Of a stretch of 27,570 bases of DNA, positions 20,362 through 27,570 are shown piece after piece. The stretch is from assembly GCA_900095095.1 (NCBI GenBank), contig FMBT01000664.1:1-27570 (forward strand). The letters are read 5' to 3'. A program made the translations under genes and the position numbers. The first letter of the stretch is position 1, and the number at the start of each line of letters is the position of its first letter. Under the pieces are notes generated by a model that saw nothing but the letters and a program-made list of their open reading frames with translations, had not been told where the DNA came from and made no database searches. This DNA is from Fragilariopsis cylindrus CCMP1102 (taxonomy: Eukaryota > Bacillariophyta > Bacillariophyceae > Bacillariales > Bacillariaceae).

Positions 20362-21634
20362 TTACTCGTCGTCGTCGTCGTCTTCAATTTCAATTACCTC
20401 CTTTACTCCTTTTTCAATCTTGATCTGAACTTCGTCGTGAATCTCGATTACCTCGTTTGGTTTTTTTTTGGGATCGATGTAGTATTTGATTTGACGGGGA
20501 CGGCAGATCGATTGCCTGGTGGAAACATCCGCGGGTAATCTAGCTTGTGGAGAAGAAACAGCACACACGGTATTGGTTCGACGACGGTGGAGCTTGAACC
20601 CGGTGAAACCGACACCCGGGTGGATTTGGCCATTCCTTTTTAATTGCCTCTGTTCCACAACGAGGGAGAGGAACGCGCTTGTTTATAGGGCCATATCCGT
20701 GTGAAGAATGAAGTAAAAAAAACGATATCCAAGAAGCGACGTTCATTGGCCGAGTACCTGCTTTCACCTCGCATAGAGTTAACATTACGAATTATCTCTA
20801 CTCTATTGATTTCCCAAGCACAAGGATGACAATTGCAATGGGTTGCAATTTTGCCTGGATGAATTTCCACCGGGGCTGTAATAGCACAGCATTCGTGTTG
20901 GTTCCTTGAAGTTGGTAATACGGAAATCGTTTGCACAGGTTCGTTAATACGAGGTGTGTTTCTTTCCATGGTTTCTTGTCTCGAGTAACAGAGCGACCAG
21001 GAATCAACTTCTCAAATTTCGACCTGTGGAACATCCCCCTGTGTAGGGACTGTTGGTACCCATCTGTGCAGCCTGTTGGCAGATGGCATCAAATTCTCGA
21101 TCTAAACTCATATACGATTCCATTTCGTAATATACCAGACCTGTTCTGTGAACCAGCGTGGATTTCAGGGTAGTCTTCAATTTTTGGGAAAACGATTTGA
21201 GGTTGTTAATATTGTATACAAACTCGTGGAGGATAGCAATGCCTCCAATAACCATTCGACGCTCAGTGAATAAATCACTTTCCCTCTCTTTGTAAATGGG
21301 GTTGCCTCCGCCCATGAGAGTGTGGATTACTTTTACGCAATCTGTGTAAACTTGTCCAAAACGGTAGATGTACTCGAACTATCTTCTTGAGCACCTGGAT
21401 GGTATTCTGTTCACCATCTACCTCCTGCAAATGATATTCAGCAGTGAAAGTTACCGAACGTCCTCATACAGCAAATACGACATCGGTGGAACTTGAAGAG
21501 GTTTGTATTGAGAGACTATCCAGATCGGGGTGTTCCAATTTATCGTCGTAAGGCAGGTATATAGTTTCATCCGAGAAATGAGAGGAAACCGACAATAAAA
21601 ATTGCTCAAAGTCATTAGCAACAGAAAACAACAT
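20362..21634 (-). pseudogene. Broken or mis-sequenced gene, unrecognised, Cys-rich middle and acidic tail
   Basis: Protein-like segments run in order on the minus strand but change frame at least four times. From ATG 21634 (MLFSVANDFEQF) the frame runs to about 21465, where a 45-nt GTATGA...TTTGCAG intron is possible. Next come FEYIYRFGQVYTDCVKVIHT and ERRMVIGGIAILHEF (to about 21055), EKLIPGRSVTRDKKPWKET (about 21000-20950) and HECCAITAPVEI...HCNCHPCAWEIN (about 20900-20815). The last are VPLPRCGTEAIKKEWPNPPG (about 20690-20620) and a C-terminus RQIKYYIDPKKKPNEVIEI ending in an Asp run coded by (GAC)n. The Cys/His cluster may bind zinc. No family recognised. Breaks may be sequencing errors, as in neighbouring genes, or decay; I cannot decide. 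Confidence 0.4.
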
Positions 21635-21788
21635 GATACGTGTTGTAATTGGATACTACTGTTTTGTCGAACGAAGTTGCAAATTATGATCATATTGTTC
21701 GACTTCCCCAATATTTAGGTCAAGTATAGTGCTTTTTGTTACTTTAGTACGCTAAAATAATAACGGATAGAAGTAGGTCGTGTTCAAA
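21635..21788. promoter_or_regulatory. Short divergent promoter region
   Basis: Only 154 bp lie between the start codons of the minus-strand gene (21634) and the plus-strand small gene (21789). No clear TATA box or repeat was seen. Confidence 0.35.
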
Positions 21789-22143
21789 ATGGAGGGAACT
21801 ATAGCATTGTTGTATACAACCGGGGGTGCTAACGCTTTGGTTTGTCAAACGGAAGATCCAGCCCTGCTCTTGATGCTTACGAATGATGGCCGGTGAAAGT
21901 CCCTCTCTATCTGGAAAGCAAACCGTGTTAGATATTGAGTTGAAAACGGAGGGAAAATGTGATTTGTTGCCGGTTGTATGGGCGTTTTTTGGAATCGACC
22001 TGGAAGACTATCAACAGTTTGTATAGCCGGCGTGTATTAGATCTTTCAACTATTCTTATTACAATTCATAGGAGATAAATACCAAGCACCTGCACCTGCA
22101 CGTATTCAGAAAAGGCGCGCAATTTTTCGGATTTTGGGGGTAA
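21789..22143 (+). CDS. Possible small protein of about 100 residues with a 51-nt intron
   Basis: ATG 21789 opens MEGTIALLYTTGGANAL and stops early at a TGA near 21894. A one-base change in the GGCCGG run (21888-21893) lets it continue through SGKQTVLDIELKTEGKCDLL and WAFFGIDLEDYQQF. A GTATAG...TTCATAG intron (22021-22071) then joins EINTKHLHLHVFRKGAQFF and a stop at 22143. The acidic-aromatic composition is protein-like, but both the frameshift and the intron are needed, so support is modest. No family recognised. Confidence 0.35.
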
Positions 22144-22593
22144 CCGAGTACTACCTACCGATGGGCTCGTCGTAACCGTTAACGACAAAAAGGATGTATT
22201 ACAGCAACAGACAATTTGAAAGAATGACAATACTGATTTGAATCTTGTCCGTCCAGTTTGTTTGGCACGAGTGGGGTTTGTACAGATACGTGGTTCGAAT
22301 AGATGCTTTGCACAACCTGGTGGTTGGTTGTCGAATCAAAATGGTTCACCGCGCTCGTGATTGATTCCGCTACTGACAGAGAACAGAGTACAGGGAAACA
22401 ATACTATTACGTGAAACACGAATGTTGTTTTAGTTGAAGCAATTTATTTGATCCATGGTGTTTTACACATAGGTTACAGCAATTATTTGATCCATGGTGT
22501 TTTACAAATAGGTTGAACTTGGCACATTGGGGTGAATGATGGGGGGGATCGAATTTTTGTAAACAAGATTGACGATCGGAATGTAATAATTGC
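22144..22593. other. Region upstream of the transposase
   Basis: No gene seen on the plus strand. A minus-strand open frame (22407-22859) overlaps the transposase start and reads the 39-bp repeat as KHHGSN twice; it is treated as chance. The transposase promoter should lie here. Confidence 0.5.
22443..22520 (+). repeat. Two tandem copies of a 39-bp unit
   Basis: TTATTTGATCCATGGTGTTT starts at 22444 and again at 22483, followed by TTACA and ATAGGTT in both. It lies about 70 bp before the transposase start codon. Confidence 0.88.
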
Positions 22594-25143
22594 ATGGAAG
22601 AGCATAAACTGCTCTTCTGGTCGAAAAACACGATGTGTTGTAAATGCAAGAAAAAGAACACAATGGAATTTTGTGCCGAAACTATCGGAATTGCTACAAA
22701 GGTCAGTCTAGCATGTAAGAATGAGATTTGTGAAAAATATAACAAATGGTCCGTCAAGGAACCAGCCATGGTTAATTTGGATAAGTTGGTTGACGACAAG
22801 TGCGATCCATACGATATAAAACAATGTGGTAACCGTGCTACTCGACAGTACCAACTCAATCTAGACTTGACTTTAGGTATAATGATGATCGGAGGTGGCG
22901 GACACGATTACGCATTGATTGCCTCTCAGCTTAATCTATGTTGCACCCAGCGACAATTGCTAGACTCGTTTACATCCAATGAAGAAACTATGGCTCTGCA
23001 CATAATAAAAATGGCGGAAGAAGTAGTAGAAAGAAATTTGAACGACGAAAAAAGGAATCACAATTGGTCAACGATCCAATCACTGATGAGGTGCACCTCC
23101 ATGCAGATACGATTAGAAAAAGAAAGGCGGGTGAAAATAATCCTAGGTCAAATACACCCGCGTTGGAAGTAGATGCAGTTTCGTTGGACGAAAACCAAGA
23201 AGCGAGACCAAGACCAAAGAAAAAACGAAACATAGGCGTATCTATGGATGCTGGATGGAGAAAGCGTAGCTCCGGAAGAGCTTACGACGCACAACAAGCC
23301 CAATTTTTTGCTTTTGGAGTAGAGACGAATAAAATTCTTTACTTTGAGCAGATGTCCACGCGTTGTCGAAAATGTGAACACAAGTTGGAACACGATCCTA
23401 AATTGTGCTCGCATAACTATACAGGTTCTGCAAAGGGAATGGAACCTCATGCTGCTTTGAAATGCATCCAATCGATTTTTTCCAAGGGTGATGCGTTTGT
23501 AGGCACTATTGTTACTGATGACGATTCCAGTATGAGAGCCCGACTAAAACAGAATGGAAGAGAAAAGATAGAAGCAGGATTATGTCGGAAGGAGGACCTA
23601 ACGCCAACCATCCAATTGGAGCAACAAAAACGATCACGGTGCACTTGAACTGAACATACCTGAACCTATCTGTAAAGCGGATGCTAATCACAGAGTGCGT
23701 GGATTCGGTAATGCAGTTCAGAAGTTAGTTAACATGAGGAATGGGGAAAGTGGGGGAGTAACTGGTGTTGACCGTGATCGATTGAAAGTCAATTTTGCGT
23801 ACGCTCGGGCTAAGAATGTGGATAAGGATTTCAATTTATTCTGTGCTGCATTCGCACCAGTTATAGAGCATCATTTTAATAATCACGAACTGTGCGGTGA
23901 GTGGTGCGCTGCTAAAAAGCTAACTGATACAAAAAAAAACGGCGGATCATTTACATTATCGTTGCAAAGTCAAAAACAAATTAATGTATGATAACTTGAA
24001 GGAGATACACAAACGTTATACCACCGAGCAACAACTACGAGAAATACACCATAAGGTAAATACAAATTTGAGTGAATCAGCAAACTTTGTTGTAACAAAG
24101 TTTTTGCCCAAACACAAGAATTTCGGAACGACAATAGCGGATAAAGGTAGGGTCCATTTCTCGGTATGTATTATTACAGATGGGTACGAATCCACCATGG
24201 TTGAATTGTATAAGAGAATGGGATTTGAAAATAATCTGCTACGAGTAAAGGGATGGACGGATATAGAGAAAAAAAGGACTTACAAAAAACACTACATCCA
24301 ATTAGACACGATAAAAAGGAAAAAGAATGATGCGGAAAAACACAAAGAAGAGGGAAAATCGGAAAAAAGGAGGAGAAATCACAGGATAAAGGAGAATTTT
24401 ACAAACCTGGAATGGGATTGAACGAGGGTACATCACGAGCAGCGTTGAATACAAGGAAAAATGCAAAAAAAAAGCTAACTACCGCAGCAATTGATGGAAG
24501 AAGGAAGAGGACATCCTGTAAGCGTTGCAGAAGAAATGATCATGTAATCAAATGTAAACTATGCCCGTATCATAAAGATTACGTTATGAAGGAGGGTGAG
24601 GATCCGGCTTTAATTAAAGACATGATATTAGAGTACCCAAATGGTATACCTGATCATGCAGTGGTTAAAGAGTGTGAACAAGACGATGAGGTACCAGTGG
24701 AAAGTGTAATAGATGAAAATACCGGTAAGTGGTTGTGTGCAAAATGTGAGATGGGAGGTATGGGAGGAATAATGTGAGGGGTTGAAATTGGCCGGTGGTG
24801 AAATTTACCGTTGCGACCAACAACAGAGTGATCCTACCGGGTACAATCGTGTTTTCTGCGTATGTAATTATAATTCAAATTTTCACAAAGAAATCCATAA
24901 AACTACTGAAGTGTACTTCTGCTTTTCGATATTTCTAACGGTAAAAAAGGGACGTTGGAATCCAACAATCCAAACGTTGAGGTAAATGAGCCACGCGCGC
25001 TTGAAGATTCGTGCGAAGAAACAGCGGCAACAGCAGACCTAACAAATTCGCAATTCCATTGCGAGCTACTCGAAAGGGAGATTTTAGAGCAAGATTCGGA
25101 GCCCTATTTGGATGACACCCAAGGCTCGGATTACGACGGTTGA
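22594..25143 (+). CDS. Mutator-like DDE transposase, broken by several one-base indels
   Basis: From ATG 22594 the segments form one protein of roughly 850 residues if single bases are corrected: A6 at 23048 (one short), A5 at 23626 (one extra), A9 at 23931 (one extra), A6 at 24363 (one short), the TGA at 24775, and a shift near 24910-24955. Family marks in order are an N-terminal CCKCKKKN zinc-binding pair with a later Cys pair, then MIGGGG; a first catalytic-type Asp in VSMDAGWRKRS; a CRKCEHKL...CSHNYTGSAKGME block; and IVTDDDSS with the likely second Asp. Later come CKADANHRVRGFGNAV, HHFNNHELCGEWC and NTNLSESANFVVTKF with a candidate Glu. This order matches the 'Mutator-like transposase' domain (PF20700 as I recall), which differs from classical MULE. 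The C-terminal third is Lys-rich, then Cys-rich (TSCKRCRRNDHVIKCKLCPYH; LCAKC), then acidic. Confidence 0.75.
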
Positions 25144-25479
25144 ATGACGTACGGGTAGAACTCATTGAGTAGAATATAACCCCCCCTGGTATTAGTTGTT
25201 TAACGTAAAAATTAATGTAGATAAACATAGTTGGGCAATTCCGGAAGAAACGTCTAAAACCACTAATATTTAGTTCCAAGTATGTACAGCACCTAGTACA
25301 CGCGCTGAACACCAATCAAATTGGATATAGAAAGATTCGTTTTGAGCAGACGAAGGTCGTCATATATAGGACGGTGCGTGTACGTGAACACTGCCAGCAC
25401 AATAGGTCTAACCAAATGGACCCCAAATGTCCATTTTCACCGTGCTTTTACGCGTTGTAGCGCGATTTTCGGCGCACGC
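25144..25479. other. Right subterminal region of the candidate transposon
   Basis: No gene seen. AAATGGAC (25414-25421) and GTCCATTT (25429-25436) form a perfect hairpin 44 bp inside the right terminal repeat. A GC-richer patch (GCGTTGTAGCGCG) follows at about 25450-25480. Confidence 0.55.
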
Positions 25480-25497
25480 TGATGATACCACCTTAAA
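25480..25497 (-). repeat. Right terminal inverted repeat
   Basis: TGATGATACCACCTTAAA, the exact reverse complement of 15820-15837. Confidence 0.8.
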
Positions 25498-25905
25498 TTC
25501 ATGATAGATAATATGTACTATTGACGTTGTGTTATTGAGCACTACGAGATTTGAATTGGTTATTTGAGTCATTCTGTTAGTACAAAAATAAAGTTACTAT
25601 AAATCATTTAGATGTTCAAAATAAATAATATTATTGCTGTTGCTCTATCACTATTTAGTACTTCTTTATGAAGTTTATTTTAGTCGGCAAAAATTGTATT
25701 CCAGATAGGTTAGATTTGATTTTCTCTATCAACATTGGCTCTTTTTATTTTTCTGTTAGCAAATAAGTGACGTTTCGACAAAAATATATACGAGAACGTT
25801 CCACCTTGTAACGACAAGAAAGCTCGAATTGTTTTAGATTACAGCTTGACAACAATCCCATTTCACTATCTACTATTTTAAGAATTGTTGTCATGGCTTA
25901 TGTCC
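25498..25905. other. Intergenic between transposon end and CHMP1 3' end
   Basis: AT-rich with no open frame of interest. The CHMP1 terminator should be here. Confidence 0.55.
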
Positions 25906-26956
25906 TCAATTTTTGAGATTCGCTAGTCTTGCTTCTAAATCATTCAGTACGGCTTTGTCTGTTCAGATTCTTTTCACTGACGGGAGTCTTTTTCCCTACA
26001 GGACCAGCCTCGAGAATGCTTCTCCTAGCCCAAGTTGTTAGCATCTGCAACTTGTCCAATTAATGAATCTACTTGTTTGCAGGTGTGGAAGTTGCGGTTG
26101 TGGCGTTCATTGTCCTCCATATACTGTGTCTTGACATCTAATCTTCGAATTTTTTCGAACTTATCCATCAAAGTTGATCTCTTATCGATATTCAACTCGC
26201 AAGACCTTATCCATACCCCTGACGACACCTTGCATACCATCCCGTAACTTGCCCATTACGAAACAGCAGTTTCAATTCTCGAAGAGCTTCATTTCATTTC
26301 ATTTCATTCATTTCATTTCATTCATTTCATTTCATTTCATTTCATTCATTTCATTTCATTTCATTTCATTTCATCCATTCCATTTCATTTCATTTTCATC
26401 TCATTTCATTTATTCATTTCATTTCATTTCATTTCATTCATTTCATTTTTAAAATATTGTTTATTTCATAATGCGCCGATGACGTCGATGGATTTAGAAG
26501 GAGAAGAAGAAGAAGAGAATAAAGGATGGATCAAATGAGTTATATACATGCACATCGTACTGGAAGAGAAGAAGTAATATATAATTGTTAAATAGAAAAT
26601 ACTTACCAGGCATCTATCCGACTGGCCATCCGAAGATGATTCAGGGCCTGATTTTTCTCTCGTATCGCATCTTGACCATATATACGAGCGCCTTCGTGAT
26701 TCCCTTTTTGAATAGCCTGTTAGATCAGTTACAACAAGGTATAACAAATAAAAAAAAATAATGAGCAATTAATAATAACACAATGAATCAGTTTCCATTG
26801 AACTCGATGTGAAGATAAAGACCTAGAACTTACTTTTTTTAGTTTGTCCATCGATGCTTTTTCGTTCTTTTCACACTTTTTGGCCGAACGTTGCATTTGC
26901 TTACTAACGATCCGCAAGTTGACCATTTCATCTTCTAAGGACACTCTATTTCCCAT
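25906..26956 (-). CDS. CHMP1: CHMP1-type ESCRT-III subunit (Did2/Vps46), three exons
   Basis: Exon 1 (26834-26956) encodes MGNRVSLEDEMVNLRIVSKQ and a basic helix. Exon 2 (26607-26716) encodes AIQKGNHEGARIYGQDAIRE and LNHLRMASRIDA. Exon 3 (25906-26286) holds SRIETAV, GMQGVVRGMDKVL, STLMDKFEK, LDVKTQYMED, NATTATSTPA, QVDSLIGQVADANNLG and the C-terminal NDLEARLANLKN, the MIM1 helix that binds Vps4. The order and spacing match CHMP1, about 200 residues. The protein regulates ESCRT-III disassembly in multivesicular-body sorting and cytokinesis. Exon 3 needs at least five one-base corrections to read through, all indels and no substitutions in conserved positions, so error is more likely than decay. 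Intron 2 ends in an AAATG microsatellite directly at the acceptor. Confidence 0.88.
26287..26452 (+). repeat. ATTTC pentanucleotide microsatellite inside CHMP1 intron 2
   Basis: About thirty ATTTC-type units with scattered one-base interruptions. On the gene strand it reads (GAAAT)n and runs up to the intron's terminal GAAG at 26290-26287. Confidence 0.92.
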
Positions 26957-27470
26957 CTTGATTTGTTTTTTGCTAAGGTTGTTTGAGTTTGATAGAGCTT
27001 TGATTCTGATTCTGCTTCCGATTTCGATTTCGATTTTGAATAAAACTTTACGTCGTCGTTTTGTTATGAATTCAATCTACCGGTACGAGTAATAATGCCG
27101 TTACATACAATTTTTTTTTGTTCGCAGTGCGACACGACTCAGCAAGCACGATTCGATCACACGGGGGGGGGGGTTAGAGAAAATATGTATGATGTTTTCT
27201 TCGCTCAATTTAGTTTGACCCCACTGATGGTCCACAGTCGATCAGCTCAGAACCAGTGAAAAAAAGCCGGCAAAATTAAAAATACAAAATACTTTCAATA
27301 TTGAATTACGTACATGCACATTCTTATCAACGAACAAGTGTTAATACGGCAGAAGAAAGTAACGCATTCTGATTGAAACTGTCTACTTGTAAGCTAAGGC
27401 AACAACAATCAAAACAAAGAAATAAATTAAATATAGTCTATCATAACCAAGATAATTTTCGTTCACAATC
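26957..27470. other. Divergent region between CHMP1 and the right-edge gene
   Basis: Probably holds both promoters. It contains an 11-G run (27163-27173) and a T8 run near 27112. No gene seen. Confidence 0.5.
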
Positions 27471-27570
27471 ATGTCCCAAGAAGAAGACGCCCCTCCACGA
27501 GTCAAAAATCATAATAAAATATCGACGAGATAAGCCTTTGGGATAATGACCAAATCGATCACGGAAGAAT
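27471..27570 (+). CDS. Possible start of a gene running off the right edge
   Basis: ATG 27471 opens MSQEEDAPPRVKNHNK and then stops at TAA after 20 codons. Adding one base in the AATAAAATAT run (about 27514) continues the frame as IDEISLWDNDQIDHGR to the window end. The acidic, polar composition and the same kind of A-run break as in neighbouring genes favour a real coding start. No family can be named. Confidence 0.35.

Larger units (their letters stand above)
15820..25497. mobile_element. Candidate 9.68-kb DNA transposon with Mutator-like transposase and accessory genes
   Basis: An 18-bp perfect inverted repeat (15820-15837 and 25480-25497) bounds the unit. Inside are a transposase at the right end reading outward (22594-25143), an 827-residue protein (17491-19974), and smaller genes at 16100 (+), 16452-17031 (-), 20362-21634 (-) and 21789-22143 (+). 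No host-type gene lies inside the bounds, and host-type genes resume at 25906. No 8-11-bp target duplication is visible outside the repeats. TTAA occurs at both ends, but it overlaps the repeat and so cannot be told from it. That the interval is one element is inference from the repeat, the transposase position and the absence of host genes. Confidence 0.6.

Noticed and set aside
22407..22859. 150-codon minus-strand open frame
   Set aside because: It overlaps the conserved start of the transposase on the other strand and its repeats come from the 39-bp duplication.
22594..25143. Programmed ribosomal frameshifting in the transposase
   Set aside because: Shifts occur in both directions at about six ordinary A-runs, and the same kind of breaks occur in unrelated host genes, so sequencing error explains them more simply.
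26281..26460. CRISPR array or telomere
   Set aside because: The ATTTC pentamers have no spacers and no telomeric TTAGGG-type unit; it is a simple microsatellite.
1..27570. tRNA or rRNA genes
   Set aside because: No cloverleaf-type GGTTCGAATCC block with matching arms and no rRNA-like sequence was noticed; a tRNAscan-SE run would settle it.

Overview
The window looks like nuclear DNA of a diatom, or at least a stramenopile with a secondary red plastid. Two predicted proteins start with a signal peptide that ends in an AFAP/AFVSP-type motif (GAFAPS at 554-478 region, TSAFVSP in the dihydrolipoamide dehydrogenase). This is the bipartite plastid-targeting signal of that lineage. The genes carry short GT-AG introns (51-330 nt), intergenic DNA is AT-rich, and host genes sit next to decayed DNA transposons.

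Layout, left to right. 1-556 (-): 5' part of a plastid-targeted protein built from 44-residue tandem repeats. 1002-4588 (-): an SF1B UPF1/SEN1-like RNA/DNA helicase with one intron inside the Walker A motif. 4589-5619: divergent promoter region with two satellite-like arrays. 5620-7495 (+): plastid-type dihydrolipoamide dehydrogenase (E3). 8073-10503 (-): acetyl-CoA synthetase in five exons, convergent with E3. 11270-13474 (-): PX-domain sorting nexin with polyQ stretches. 13781-15536: a fossil piggyBac-like transposon with perfect palindromes near both ends. 15820-25497: a 9.68-kb unit bounded by an 18-bp perfect inverted repeat. It holds a Mutator-like DDE transposase at its right end and four or five unrecognised accessory genes, including an 827-residue protein. 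25906-26956 (-): CHMP1-type ESCRT-III subunit with a pentanucleotide microsatellite filling the end of an intron. 27471 onward (+): start of another gene.

Function. The convergent E3 and acetyl-CoA synthetase genes both bear on acetyl-CoA supply, E3 as part of the plastid pyruvate dehydrogenase complex and ACS by activating acetate. Sorting nexin and CHMP1 both act on endosomes but are separated by the transposon block, so no operon-like logic is implied. The most novel object is the 9.68-kb TIR-bounded unit: none of its accessory proteins resembled a family I know.

Quality caution. At least 20 single-base indels, most of them in homopolymers, break otherwise well-conserved reading frames in E3, ACS, CHMP1, the transposase and others, while the helicase and sorting nexin are intact. 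In the conserved genes the breaks are indel-only, which fits sequencing or assembly error better than decay. The piggyBac-like fossil has nonsense codons with no indel beside them and looks truly dead.
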